A DNA stretch of 64,000 nucleotides. Origin: Streptomyces sp. 1331.2. Lineage in GTDB: Bacteria > Actinomycetota > Actinomycetes > Streptomycetales > Streptomycetaceae. The stretch covers positions 5,449,001 through 5,513,000 of the forward strand of contig NZ_OBMJ01000001.1 of the NCBI RefSeq assembly GCF_900199205.1. Direction: 5' to 3'. The notes under the pieces were generated by a model. That model was not told the DNA's origin. It made no database searches and saw nothing but the letters and a program-made list of their open reading frames with translations. The translations under genes and the position numbers were made by a program. Of this stretch, positions 34,253-43,317 are shown piece after piece (position 1 is the first letter of the stretch; each line of letters opens with the position of its first letter).

Positions 34253-34768
34253 TCAGTCCCCGTACCGCTCCCAGAGCTTGGGGAAGCGCTTCGCCATCAC
34301 GTCCGGGTCGTCGAAGTCCAGCGACGCCCCGGACGGCCGTCCGGCCTGTCGCCCGCCCACCTCGGGCAGCGGCAGCCCGGTCAGCCGCTCGTACGCCTCG
34401 TCGGCGGCGTAGCCGATGTCCTCGGCCTCGCCGTCCTCCTCCTCGTCGAACTCGGGCAGCAGGTCCGCCAGGTCGTCGGGCTCGGCCAGCCCGCCCTCGA
34501 AGACCTCCCGGCCCTGGGCGATCAGCCAGCAGCGGAAGTAGTCGAAGGTGTCCTCGGAGGCGCCGTCCAGCAGCAGGTAGGCCGCGCCCCACAGGTCGGA
34601 GCGGTAGGCGCGCTGGAACCGGGCCTCGAACAGCCGGGCGAAGTCGATCACGTCGTCCGGGGTCAGTTGGACGAGCCGATCCACCAACCGGTCGGCCTGC
34701 TCGTCGGGGTCGCCGTCGGCGGCGTCCCGGGTGTCGTCGATGATCTGCCAGAAGTCCGTCTCGTCCAT
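34253..34768 (-). CDS. DUF4240 protein
   Basis: This 171-residue, strongly acidic protein begins MDETDFWQIIDDTRDAAD and has DPDEQADRLVDRLVQLTPDD, then YRSDLWGAAYLLLDGASEDT, then FDYFRCWLIAQGREVFEG, all typical of DUF4240. An acidic run (EFDEEEDGEAED) lies in the second half. It is a single cytoplasmic domain of unknown function. An ATG one codon upstream (34771) is also possible. It is separated from sucB by a strong terminator. Confidence 0.85.
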   Translation of the reverse strand: MDETDFWQIIDDTRDAADGDPDEQADRLVDRLVQLTPDDVIDFARLFEARFQRAYRSDLWGAAYLLLDGASEDTFDYFRCWLIAQGREVFEGGLAEPDDLADLLPEFDEEEDGEAEDIGYAADEAYERLTGLPLPEVGGRQAGRPSGASLDFDDPDVMAKRFPKLWERYGD

Positions 34769-34843
34769 CACCGCTCCAGCATCCCCGTTCGTCCGCGTCC
34801 GCGCATGCCCTGCCCCCGCCCCGGCGCGGCGTGGCGCCGGGAA

Positions 34844-34887
34844 CCGCGGAACCCCGCGCCGTCCGGGGACGACGCGGGGTTCCGCGG
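34844..34887. terminator. sucB terminator
   Basis: CCGCGGAACCCCGCG (34844-34858) pairs perfectly with CGCGGGGTTCCGCGG (34873-34887) over 14 bases, ending 15 bases beyond the sucB stop. Confidence 0.85.
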
Positions 34888-34901
34888 GGACCGTGGAGCG
34901 G

Positions 34902-36668
34902 TCAGAGGCCGAGCTCGACCTCGAACTCGCCGGCCTCCAGGATCTCCTTGACCGCGACCAGGTAGCGGGCGGCGTCGGCGCCGTCCACCAGGCGGTGGTC
35001 GTAGGAGAGCGACAGGTAGGTCATGTCACGGATGCCGATGGCGGTGCCGCCGTCGGCCTCGATGACCACCGGGCGCTTGACGGTGGCGCCGATGCCCAGG
35101 ATGGCGGCCTGGTTCGGCGGCACGATCACGGTGTCGAACAGCGCACCGCGCGAGCCGGTGTTGCTGATGGTGAAGGTGGCGCCGGACAGCTCGTCCGGGG
35201 TGATCTTGCTGTCGCGGACCTTGCCGGCCAGCTCGGCGGTCTTCTTCGAGATGCCGGCGATGTTGAGGTCGCCCGCACCCTTGATGACCGGGGTCATCAG
35301 ACCCTTCTCGGAGTCCACCGCGATACCGATGTTCTCGGTGTCGAAGTAGGTGATGGTGCCCTCGGCCTCGTTGATCCGGGCGTTGATGACCGCGTGGGCC
35401 TTCAGCGCCTGGGCGGCGGCCTTGACGAAGAACGGCATCGGGGACAGCTTGACGCCCTCGCGGGCCAGGAAGGAGTCCTTGGCCTTGCCGCGCAGCGACA
35501 TGATCTTGGTGACGTCCACCTCGACCACGCTGGTCAGCTGGGCCTGCTCGTGCAGGGCCTTCATCATGTTGTCGCCGATGACCTTGCGCATGCGGGTCAT
35601 CTTGACCGTCTGGCCGCGCAGGGCGGACGGCGCGGCGGCGGCCTTCGGCGCGGCAGCCGGGGCGGCAGCGGCGGCCGGGGCCGGGGCGGCCTTGGCGGCC
35701 TCCGCGGCGGCGATGACGTCCTGCTTGCGGATGCGACCGCCGACGCCGGTGCCGGCGACGGAGGACAGCGCGACGCCGTGCTCGGCGGCGAGCTTGCGCA
35801 CCAGCGGGGTGACGTAGGCGTCACCGTTGTCGGCAGCCGGGGCAGCCGGGGCGACCGGAGCGGGGGCGGCGACCGGGGCCGGAGCCGCGACCGGAGCCGG
35901 AGCGGCAACGGGAGCCGGAGCGGCAACGGGAGCCGGAGCGGCGACCGGGGCCGGGGCGGCCGGAGCCGGAGCGGCAGCCGGAGCCGGAGCGGCAACCGGA
36001 GCCGGGGCAGCCGGAGCCGGAGCAGCGGCCGGGGCCGGAGCGGCGGCGACCGCACCCGCGGCGCCGATCAGCGCGAGCTGGGCGCCGACCTCGGCGGTCT
36101 CGTCCTCGCCGACCAGGATCTTCACCAGGGTGCCGGCGACCGGCGACGGGATCTCGGTGTCGACCTTGTCGGTGGAGACCTCAAGCAGCGGCTCGTCGAC
36201 CTCGACCGTCTCGCCCTCGGCCTTCAGCCAGCGGGTGACGGTGCCCTCGGTGACGGACTCGCCCAGGGCGGGCAGCAGCACCGGGGTGGCGTCGCCGGCC
36301 GGAGCAGCCGGAGCGGCAGCCGGGGCGGCGGGGGCGGCCGGAGCGGCAGCCGGGGCCTCGGCGACCGGAGCCGGAGCAGCGGCGGCCGGAGCGGCAGCCT
36401 CGGCGGCCGGGGCGGCAGCCGGGGCGCCGGAGCCGTCGTCGATGATCGCCAGCTCGGCGCCGACCTCGACGGTCTCGTCCTCGCCGACCTTGATCGAGGA
36501 GAGGATGCCGGAAGCCGGGGCCGGGATCTCGGTGTCGACCTTGTCGGTCGAGACTTCGAGCAGCGGCTCGTCGACCTCGACACGCTCACCCTCGGCCTTC
36601 AGCCAACGGGTGACAGTGCCCTCGGAAACGCTCTCGCCCAGTGCGGGCAGTGTTACTGAGACCGCCAT
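34902..36668 (-). CDS. sucB: Dihydrolipoamide acyltransferase (E2), 2-oxoglutarate dehydrogenase type
   Basis: This 588-residue E2 has two N-terminal lipoyl domains, each with the lipoylated Lys in STDKVDTEIP (about residues 43 and 180). Long Ala/Pro linkers join them. Then come a peripheral subunit-binding domain (YVTPLVRKLAAEHGVALSSV) and the catalytic domain ending in SYDHRLVDGADAARYL. The linker at about 35830-36060 is built from many near-identical Ala-Pro-Ala repeats. The start at 36668 (MAVSVTLPALGES) follows the family. It lies just downstream of lpd and depends on LipA/LipB. Confidence 0.93.
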   Translation of the reverse strand: MAVSVTLPALGESVSEGTVTRWLKAEGERVEVDEPLLEVSTDKVDTEIPAPASGILSSIKVGEDETVEVGAELAIIDDGSGAPAAAPAAEAAAPAAAAPAPVAEAPAAAPAAPAAPAAAPAAPAGDATPVLLPALGESVTEGTVTRWLKAEGETVEVDEPLLEVSTDKVDTEIPSPVAGTLVKILVGEDETAEVGAQLALIGAAGAVAAAPAPAAAPAPAAPAPVAAPAPAAAPAPAAPAPVAAPAPVAAPAPVAAPAPVAAPAPVAAPAPVAPAAPAADNGDAYVTPLVRKLAAEHGVALSSVAGTGVGGRIRKQDVIAAAEAAKAAPAPAAAAAPAAAPKAAAAPSALRGQTVKMTRMRKVIGDNMMKALHEQAQLTSVVEVDVTKIMSLRGKAKDSFLAREGVKLSPMPFFVKAAAQALKAHAVINARINEAEGTITYFDTENIGIAVDSEKGLMTPVIKGAGDLNIAGISKKTAELAGKVRDSKITPDELSGATFTISNTGSRGALFDTVIVPPNQAAILGIGATVKRPVVIEADGGTAIGIRDMTYLSLSYDHRLVDGADAARYLVAVKEILEAGEFEVELGL

Positions 36669-36748
36669 GGTTTCAGCGACTCCTATCAAGTCTTGCGTAC
36701 GGAAGTACTTGCGTACGGGAAGTACCGGAAAAGGGGGGTGGGGCGCGA

Positions 36749-38137
36749 TCAGTCGTGCGCGTGCAGCGGCTTGCCGGCCAGCGCCAGGTGCGCCTCGCCC
36801 AGGGCCTCGGACTGGGTCGGGTGCGCGTGGATGAGCTGCGCGACCTCGGCCGGCAGGGCTTCCCAGTTGTAGATCAGCTGGGCTTCGCCGACCTGCTCGC
36901 CCATGCGGGCACCGACCATGTGGACACCGACCACGGCGCCGTCCTTGACCTGGACGAGCTTGATCTCGCCGGCGGTCTTCAGGATCTTGCTCTTGCCGTT
37001 GCCGGCCAGGTTGTACTTGAGGGTGACGACCTTCTCCTTGCCGTACAGCTCGACGGCCTTGGCCTCGGAGATGCCGACGGAGGCCACCTCGGGGTTGGAG
37101 TAGGTCACGCGCGGGACGCCGTCGTAGTCGATCGGCACCGGCTTGAGGCCGGCCAGGCGCTCGGCGACCAGGATGCCCTCGGCGAAGCCGACGTGGGCCA
37201 GCTGCAGGGTCGGGGCGAGGTCGCCGACGGCGGAGATGGTGGGCACGTTGGTGCGCATGTACTCGTCGACCAGGACGTAGCCGCGGTCCATCGCGACGCC
37301 GTTCTCCTCGTAGCCGAGGCCGGCCGAGACCGGGCCGCGGCCGATGGCGACGAGCAGCAGGTCGGCGTCGATCTGCTTGCCGTTCTCGGTGGAGACGCGG
37401 ACACCGGTCTCGGTGTACTCGACGCCGGAGAAGCGGGCCTTCAGCTCGAACTTGATGCCGCGCTTGCGGAACGCACGCTCCAGCAGCTTGGAGGAGTTCT
37501 CGTCCTCCAGCGGGACGAGGTGCGGCAGCGCCTCGACGATGGTGACCTCGACGCCGAAGGACTTCCAGACCGAGGCGAACTCGACGCCGATCACGCCGCC
37601 GCCGAGGATGACGGCCGACTTCGGGATGCGGTCGAGCTTGAGGGCGTGGTCCGAGGAGATCACGCGGTTGCCGTCGATCTCCAGGCCCGGGATCGAGCGC
37701 GGCACGGAACCGGTGGCCAGAACGATGTGGCGGCCTTCGATGCGCTGGCCGTTGACGTCCACCGAGGTCTGCGAGGAGAGCTTGCCCTCGCCCTGGATGA
37801 AGGTGACCTTGCGGGACGCCACCAGGCCCTGCAGGCCCTTGTACAGGCCGGCGATGACGTCGTCCTTGTACTTGTGGACGCCGTTGATGTCGATGCCCTG
37901 GAAGGTGGCCAGAACGCCGAACTCGGCGGCCTCCTTCGTCTCGTCCGCGATCTCCGCGGCGTGCAGCAGAGCCTTGGTCGGGATGCAGCCGCGGTGCAGG
38001 CAGGTGCCGCCCAGCTCACCCTTCTCGACCAGGGCGACGCTCAGGCCCAGCTGAGCGGCGCGGAGCGCCGCGGCGTAACCGCCGCTTCCGCCTCCGAGAA
38101 TGACTACGTCGAAAACGGTGCTGGCGTCGTTCGCCAC
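36749..38137 (-). CDS. lpd: Dihydrolipoamide dehydrogenase (E3)
   Basis: This 462-residue flavoenzyme reoxidises dihydrolipoamide. It has FAD-binding VVILGGGSGGYAAALRAAQL, the redox disulfide GGTCLHRGCIPTK, the NAD-binding SAVILGGGVIGVEFASVW and a C-terminal dimer domain with the active-site His in HAHPTQSEALGEAHL. GTG 38137 is preceded by GGAGG and was preferred over ATG 38155. It is co-directional with sucB, 80 bp apart, forming an E3-E2 unit for 2-oxoacid dehydrogenase. Confidence 0.96.
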   Translation of the reverse strand: MANDASTVFDVVILGGGSGGYAAALRAAQLGLSVALVEKGELGGTCLHRGCIPTKALLHAAEIADETKEAAEFGVLATFQGIDINGVHKYKDDVIAGLYKGLQGLVASRKVTFIQGEGKLSSQTSVDVNGQRIEGRHIVLATGSVPRSIPGLEIDGNRVISSDHALKLDRIPKSAVILGGGVIGVEFASVWKSFGVEVTIVEALPHLVPLEDENSSKLLERAFRKRGIKFELKARFSGVEYTETGVRVSTENGKQIDADLLLVAIGRGPVSAGLGYEENGVAMDRGYVLVDEYMRTNVPTISAVGDLAPTLQLAHVGFAEGILVAERLAGLKPVPIDYDGVPRVTYSNPEVASVGISEAKAVELYGKEKVVTLKYNLAGNGKSKILKTAGEIKLVQVKDGAVVGVHMVGARMGEQVGEAQLIYNWEALPAEVAQLIHAHPTQSEALGEAHLALAGKPLHAHD

Positions 38138-38605
38138 GTCACGTCCTCCATGCATGGGGTGGGTCGCCGGGCCGGTCGCGGTCCGGTGGGTCGGAAGCCT
38201 TTGTGGGGCGCCCAGTCGTGCCGGAAATACATCTTCGCACTTGTTCGCGGTGGCTGATGTCCGGGTCCACCCCAGGGGTGTCCCGCGGAGCGGTCACCGG
38301 GGCGGCAACACCCCCGACGGATGGGCATCATCGCAGCTCAGGGCCGTGTTGACAGCCGCCGGACGGGGGTCTTCCGGGCCGTTCGGCGCGGTCTCTTCCG
38401 CACTGCGGAACAAAGTTTCGCCCGCAGCGAACACGCGTGCGCCGCACTGTTCCGGCCTACTCGCAGGTAACCGCGCCGGAACCTCGTCGGAACCCCGCCG
38501 GTCCGACACGGACCGACTCGACCCGGCCCGGACCGGCCTGACGTGCCCGGAACGCCGACGGGGCCCGGCGCACACGCGCCGGGCCCCGTCACCGCAGGTG
38601 CCTGA
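38138..38605. other. 468-bp region: lpd promoter region and pepA terminator
   Basis: A strong hairpin, GACGGGGCCCGGCGC (38557-38571) with its complement (38576-38590), ends pepA. The remaining roughly 420 bp upstream of lpd contain no convincing gene or repeat. Short open frames on both strands have no good start sites. Confidence 0.6.
38557..38590. terminator. pepA terminator
   Basis: A perfect 15-bp stem with an ACAC loop, 16 bp beyond the pepA stop. Confidence 0.85.
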
Positions 38606-40105
38606 TCAGGCCTTGCCGTTCGCCGTCCGCTCGGCGAAGCGGACCAGGGTGCGCACCGCGCTCGCGGTGCCGCCCTTCGGGGTGTAGCCGAACGGCGCGC
38701 CCTCGTGGAACGCCGGGCCGGCGATGTCCAGGTGCGCCCAGTCGATGCCCTCGGCCACGAACTCCTTCAGGAACAGGCCGGCCACCAGGCCGCCGCCCAT
38801 CCGCTCGCCCATGTTGGCCAGGTCGGCGATGGTCGACTCGGTCATGCCCTTGCGCAGGTCGGCCGGCAGCGGCATCGGCCAGGACTGCTCGCCCACCTCG
38901 CCCGCGAGGGCGTGCAGGTCGTCGCGCAGCTCGTCGCTGTTGGCCATCACGCCGAAGGTGCGGTTGCCCAGGGCCAGCACCATGGCGCCGGTCAGGGTGG
39001 CCACGTCGACGATGACGTCCGGGTTCTCCTCGCCGGCCCGCACGATGGCGTCGGCCAGCACCAGACGGCCCTCGGCGTCGGTGTTCAGCACCTCGACGGT
39101 CTTGCCGCCGTACATGCGCAGCACGTCGCCCGGGCGGGTGGCGGAGCCGGACGGCATGTTCTCGGCCAGCGCCAGCCAGCCGGTCACGTTGACGGCCAGG
39201 CCGAGGCGCTTGGCGGCCACCACGGCGGCGAACACGGCGGCGGCGCCGGCCATGTCGCACTTCATGGTCTCGTTGTGGCCGGCCGGCTTCAGCGAGATGC
39301 CGCCCGAGTCGTAGGTGATGCCCTTGCCGACGAACGCCAGGGTGGCCTTGGCCTTCGGGTGGGTGTAGGCCACCTTCACCAGGCGGGGCGGGTTCGTCGA
39401 GCCGTTGCCGACGCCCAGCAGGCCGCCGAAGCCGCCCTTGGTCAGCGCCTTCTCGTCCAGCACCTCGACCTTGAGGCCGTGCTCCTTGCCGGCCGCCTGG
39501 GCGATCGCGGCGAAGCTCTTCGGGTTCAGGTCGTTCGGCGCGGTGTTGACCAGGTCGCGGGCGCGGTTCATCTCCTCGCCGATCGCGGCGGCGCGCTCCA
39601 CGGCGGCCTTGGCGTCCTTGCTGCCCTTGCGGGCGGTCAGCACGACCAGCTCGCCGACCGGCTCCTTGCCGTTGCCGTTGCCCTTGTACGTGCCGAAGGA
39701 GTACGAGCCGAGCAGGCCGCCCAGCGCGACCGCCTCGACCTCGTCCGCGGACTCGACCGGCAGGGCCAGCGCGACCTTCTTGGCGCCGGCCAGGGTGCGG
39801 GCGGCGACACCGGCGGCGCGGCGCAGAGCCTCCAGCGCGTAGCCCTCCTCGGCCCCGCCGAGGCCGACCGCGAGCACGAGCGCGGCCTTCAGGCCGGCGG
39901 GGGAGGGGACCTTCACGGCCTCGCCCTCGGCGCCGGTCGCGCCCAGGGTGCTGAGGACCTCGGCCAGCTTGCCCTCGAACGCCTCGTTCACGGCCTCGGC
40001 GCCGGGGGCCAGCACAACGCCCTTCGGCCCCTTCGCGACACCGACCACCAGGGCGTCCGCGCGCAGCGAGGCGGCGGAGGAGGTGCTCACAGACAATGCA
40101 GTCAC
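38606..40105 (-). CDS. pepA: Leucyl aminopeptidase (M17)
   Basis: This 499-residue metallopeptidase removes N-terminal amino acids in the cytoplasm. The C-terminal catalytic domain shows VGKGITYDSGGISLKPAG, MKCDMAGAAAVFAAVVAAKR and the signature NTDAEGRLVLADA, with the two-zinc ligands in place. The start is GTG 40105 (VTALSVSTSSAASLR) with AGGAC upstream; the frame upstream is open but lacks family similarity. The lpd-pepA order is commonly kept in streptomycetes. It may also bind DNA, as E. coli PepA does, but nothing here tests that. Confidence 0.95.
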   Translation of the reverse strand: MTALSVSTSSAASLRADALVVGVAKGPKGVVLAPGAEAVNEAFEGKLAEVLSTLGATGAEGEAVKVPSPAGLKAALVLAVGLGGAEEGYALEALRRAAGVAARTLAGAKKVALALPVESADEVEAVALGGLLGSYSFGTYKGNGNGKEPVGELVVLTARKGSKDAKAAVERAAAIGEEMNRARDLVNTAPNDLNPKSFAAIAQAAGKEHGLKVEVLDEKALTKGGFGGLLGVGNGSTNPPRLVKVAYTHPKAKATLAFVGKGITYDSGGISLKPAGHNETMKCDMAGAAAVFAAVVAAKRLGLAVNVTGWLALAENMPSGSATRPGDVLRMYGGKTVEVLNTDAEGRLVLADAIVRAGEENPDVIVDVATLTGAMVLALGNRTFGVMANSDELRDDLHALAGEVGEQSWPMPLPADLRKGMTESTIADLANMGERMGGGLVAGLFLKEFVAEGIDWAHLDIAGPAFHEGAPFGYTPKGGTASAVRTLVRFAERTANGKA

Positions 40106-40362
40106 GTAATGCGTCCTGTTCTTTCGCGGTCCACGGCCGGTCGCGGCGAGGCTGCCGCACCGGCGCAGCCCGCCGTTGCAGGCCCGTCCGCCGGCGGGCC
40201 TCCGGGTCCGGGCCCCCTGGCTACGCGAACCCGCCGGACGGGCACGCACACCAGAGGTCCCGGCTCCTCGGTACGCGCCGGGCGGGCAGGACCTGCCACG
40301 GTGCAGGGCTGCGGTGCTTCACGCATGGTAGTCCGCATGGTGGGATCACGCGCCGCCCGGTG

Positions 40363-41154
40363 TCAGCCGAGCAACGCCAGGGCGAACAAGGTGCCGGTCG
40401 CAGCGGTCTCCGCCACCGCCCCGAGCACGTCCCCGGTGATCCCGCCGAGCCGCCGTACGCACCGTCCGAGCAGCAGTCGGGCGCAGCCCGCCCCGAGCAC
40501 AAGGGCCGCCGGGAGGCGCAGGGCTGACCATCCGTCGAACAGTCCGAGTGCGGCCAGGGCCAGTGCCGCGCCGGCCGTTGCGGCGACCGCGCCGGCGGGC
40601 GACACCGTGCTCGCCACCATCGCGCCCAGCCCGCCCGGCCGCGCGGCCGGCACCGACCGCAGGCAGCCCCAGGCGAGCGCGCACCGGGCGGCCGTCGCCG
40701 AGGCCAGCACCGCGAGCGCGCCGCGCAGCGGCGACTGCCCGAACTGCCCGGCCAGCGCCGCGACCTGGGCCAGCAGGACGAGGACCAGGGTGAGCACGCC
40801 GAACGGGCCGATGTCGGACTGCTTCATGATGCGCAGCGCGTCCTCGGCCGGCTTCCCGCTGCCCAGCCCGTCCGCGACGTCCGCCAGGCCGTCCAGGTGC
40901 AGCCCGCGGGTCAGCCCGGCGAGCACCCCGACCGCCGCCACCGCGCCGAGCGGCCCGCCCGCCCGCCAGGCCACCAGCGCCCCCGCCGCGGCAGCCAGGG
41001 CTCCCAGCGCCAGCCCCACCAGCGGGGCCGCCACCATCGCCCGTGCACCCGCCTCCCGGTCCCACCGCTCGACCCGCACCCGCAGCACCGACAGGGTTCC
41101 GAACGCGAACCGCAGCCCGTCCCCCCAGCCGGCCCGGTCCCGGAGGTCCGTCAT
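40363..41154 (-). CDS. cobS: Adenosylcobinamide-GDP ribazoletransferase
   Basis: This 263-residue integral membrane enzyme performs the last joining step of cobalamin synthesis. The signature GLHLDGLADVADGLGSGKPA, then EDALRIMKQSDIGPFG, is clear, with several hydrophobic helices (for example LVLVLLAQVAALAGQF). The start at 41154 is MTDLRDRAGWGDGLRFAFGT. It is downstream of cobT and cobU in the same direction, giving the order cobU-cobT-cobS. The 257-bp gap to pepA, at 40106-40362, shows no further gene. Confidence 0.94.
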   Translation of the reverse strand: MTDLRDRAGWGDGLRFAFGTLSVLRVRVERWDREAGARAMVAAPLVGLALGALAAAAGALVAWRAGGPLGAVAAVGVLAGLTRGLHLDGLADVADGLGSGKPAEDALRIMKQSDIGPFGVLTLVLVLLAQVAALAGQFGQSPLRGALAVLASATAARCALAWGCLRSVPAARPGGLGAMVASTVSPAGAVAATAGAALALAALGLFDGWSALRLPAALVLGAGCARLLLGRCVRRLGGITGDVLGAVAETAATGTLFALALLG

Positions 41155-41235
41155 CGCCCTCACTCCTCAACCGCCCCGTACGGAACGGACCCCCAGTGCC
41201 CCTGACGGGGAGCTGGGGGTCCGGTTGTCCACGCC

Positions 41236-42351
41236 CTAGAGCCTTCTGAGCAGGTCCGCCGCCGAGGGCAGCTTCGGCTGCTCCTTCGGCGCGGCCGGCA
41301 CGTACGGCTTCGGCGCCTCGTCGGCGAGCGCGTCCCCCGCCGCCTGCAGCAGCGGCAGCGCCAGCAGGGCGCCGACGCCCTCGCCCAGGGTGATCCCCTG
41401 GTCCTGCAGCGGCGTCAGGGTCAGCCGGTCGTACGCCTTCGCCTGCGCGGGCTCGCCGCTGGACTGCCCGGCCCGCCACCACTCCGGCGCCCGGAAGGCG
41501 ATCCGCTGGGCGACCAGCGCGCAGGCCGCCGAGACCACCCCGTCCAGCACCACCGGCAGCCGTCGCACGGCCGCCTGCAGCAGGAAGCCGGTGATCGCCG
41601 CGAAGTCGGCCCCGCCGGTGGCGCCGAGCAGCGCCAGCTGGTCGCCGAGCACCGGCCGGGCCCGGCGCAGCGAGTCCCGGATGGTGGCGCACTTGACCAT
41701 CCACACCCGGTCGTCGATCCCCGAGCCGCGCCCGGTCACCGCCGCCGCGTCCGTCCCGCACAGCGCGCCGACCAGGACGCCGGCCACCGTGGTGGAGCCG
41801 ACCCCGAGGTCGCCGAGCAGCACCAGGTCGGTGCCGGCGTCGGCCTCCTCGTCGGCGACGGCCATGCCGGCCCGGAAGGCCCGGACGGTCTCCTCCGGGC
41901 TGAGCGCGTCCTCGGTGTCGATCCGCCCGGAGCCGCGCCGGATCCGGTGGGCGACCACGTCGTCCGGGAAGTCCGCCGGGTCGGTGTCCACCGCGACGTC
42001 GACGATCCGCACCTCGGCGCCGTAGCGCGAGGCCAGCCGGGCCACCGGAGCGGTGCCGTCCAGCACGGCCCGCACCCGGGCCGCCGTGCCGCCCTCGGCG
42101 GGCAGCCGGGAGACCCCGAGCGCCGCCACGCCGTGGTCGGCGGCGAACAGCAGCACCTTGGGCGCGGAGATCGGCCGTACCGATGAGCGCCCCTGGACGG
42201 AGGCCAGCCAGCTGCCCAGCTCCTCCAGCCTGCCGAGCCCGCCGGGCGGCCGTCCGGCCGCCTGCCAGCGCTCCTCGGCGGCCCGCCGGGCGCTCTCGTC
42301 GGGGCGCTCGACGAGCGAGGAGAACGTATCGAGATCCACGGTCGTGTCCAT
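41236..42351 (-). CDS. cobT: Nicotinate-nucleotide:dimethylbenzimidazole phosphoribosyltransferase
   Basis: This 371-residue enzyme activates the lower ligand base of cobalamin. Features seen are PPGGLGRLEELGSWLASVQG, VLLFAADHGVAALGVSRLPA, LLGDLGVGSTTVAGVLVGAL and DGVVSAACALVAQRIAFRAP, all typical of CobT/CobU-B families. It is 28 bp from cobU and 81 bp from cobS, so co-transcription is likely. No cobalamin riboswitch is evident in the short gaps. Confidence 0.94.
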   Translation of the reverse strand: MDTTVDLDTFSSLVERPDESARRAAEERWQAAGRPPGGLGRLEELGSWLASVQGRSSVRPISAPKVLLFAADHGVAALGVSRLPAEGGTAARVRAVLDGTAPVARLASRYGAEVRIVDVAVDTDPADFPDDVVAHRIRRGSGRIDTEDALSPEETVRAFRAGMAVADEEADAGTDLVLLGDLGVGSTTVAGVLVGALCGTDAAAVTGRGSGIDDRVWMVKCATIRDSLRRARPVLGDQLALLGATGGADFAAITGFLLQAAVRRLPVVLDGVVSAACALVAQRIAFRAPEWWRAGQSSGEPAQAKAYDRLTLTPLQDQGITLGEGVGALLALPLLQAAGDALADEAPKPYVPAAPKEQPKLPSAADLLRRL

Positions 42352-42379
42352 CGTCGGGAAGGCTACACGGCGCGGGTGT

Positions 42380-42964
42380 TCAGCCTGCGGCTGGCTTGAC
42401 GTCCGGCTTGATGGTCAGCACCTGACCTGCCACGACCAGCAGGACGCGCTCCGAGGCGTCCGCCACGGCCATGTTCAGCCGGCCCAGGGTGTCGCGGAAG
42501 CGGCGCCCGGCGGCGGTGGCCGGGACCACCCCCATGCCGACCTCGTTGCTCACCGCGACGACGGTCCGTCCGGTGGCCGCCCAGGCCGCCGCCAGCGCCT
42601 CGCAGCGCCGCTGCACCGCGGCCTCGGCCCCGTTCGCCCAGCCCTCGTCGTCCCAGGCGCCGCACTCGTCCATCACCGCGGTCAGCCAGAGCGCCAGGCA
42701 GTCGACCAGCACCGGCGCCGGGTCGGCGGTGTCGGCCAGCACGGCCTCCAGGTCGCAGGTCTCCGCGGTGCGCCAGCTCGCCGGCCGGCGCTCACGGTGC
42801 AGGGCGACCCGCTGCGCCCACTCGGCGTCGCCGTCCCGGGTGCCGCCGGTGGCCACGTACAGGACGTCCGGCCGGTCGGCGAGCAGCTGCTCGGCGCGGG
42901 TGGACTTGCCGGAGCGGGCGCCGCCGAGCAGCAGCGTGCGGGGGAGCGGGGGGTGGGTCGCCAT
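42380..42964 (-). CDS. cobU: Adenosylcobinamide kinase/guanylyltransferase
   Basis: This 194-residue bifunctional enzyme phosphorylates adenosylcobinamide and adds GMP. The P-loop is TLLLGGARSGKSTRAEQLLA, followed by VLYVATGGTRDGDAEWAQRV, HRERRPASWRTAETCDLEAV and VAVSNEVGMGVVPATAAGRR, the family's other conserved blocks. The start at 42964 (MATHPPLPRTLL) is chosen by family alignment; an ATG 3 codons upstream is possible. It is the first gene of the cob unit, divergent from a small conserved protein. Confidence 0.94.
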   Translation of the reverse strand: MATHPPLPRTLLLGGARSGKSTRAEQLLADRPDVLYVATGGTRDGDAEWAQRVALHRERRPASWRTAETCDLEAVLADTADPAPVLVDCLALWLTAVMDECGAWDDEGWANGAEAAVQRRCEALAAAWAATGRTVVAVSNEVGMGVVPATAAGRRFRDTLGRLNMAVADASERVLLVVAGQVLTIKPDVKPAAG

Positions 42965-43061
42965 GCGGCTCATCCTGCCCGACCAGGCATACGGAAGATC
43001 GGGCCGGGCAGGCTAAGGTGCGCAGCAACACAGGCAGCGTCGTCGGTGGGAGGAGCCGGGC

Positions 43062-43262
43062 ATGGCGTGGACGTGGCGGTACGAGAAGGCGGACGGCAGC
43101 GCGGTGACGCTCGACGGCAGCCAGGAGGAGTTCGCCGGCCAGGGGGACGCCGAGACCTGGATCGGCGAGACCTGGAAGCAGCTCGCGGAGGACGGCGTCG
43201 ACACGGCGGTGCTGCTGGAGGACGACCGGGTCGTCTACGCGATGAGCCTGCACGAGGAGTAG
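43062..43262 (+). CDS. Small conserved hypothetical protein, 66 aa
   Basis: This acidic protein (MAWTWRYEKADGSAVTLDGS, then EEFAGQGDAETWIGETWKQL, then VDTAVLLEDDRVVYAMSLHE) resembles small actinobacterial proteins widely kept beside cob genes. A GGGAGGAG ribosome site precedes the ATG. Its start lies 97 bp from that of divergent cobU. No membrane segment, Cys or known motif is visible. The function is unknown. Confidence 0.8.
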   Translation: MAWTWRYEKADGSAVTLDGSQEEFAGQGDAETWIGETWKQLAEDGVDTAVLLEDDRVVYAMSLHEE

Positions 43263-43317
43263 CCCCGGCTGCTCCCGCTCGCTCCTGCTGCACCGGCTTC
43301 TGCTGCACCGGCTTCTG

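Noticed and set aside
38294..38592. Short leftward frames in the lpd upstream region
   Set aside because: They overlap the pepA terminator, lack ribosome sites and show no conserved residues.
40106..42379. Cobalamin riboswitch upstream of the cob genes
   Set aside because: The gaps before cobT and cobU are under 100 bp, the 257-bp gap before pepA is downstream of cobS, and no B12-box-like sequence was visible.
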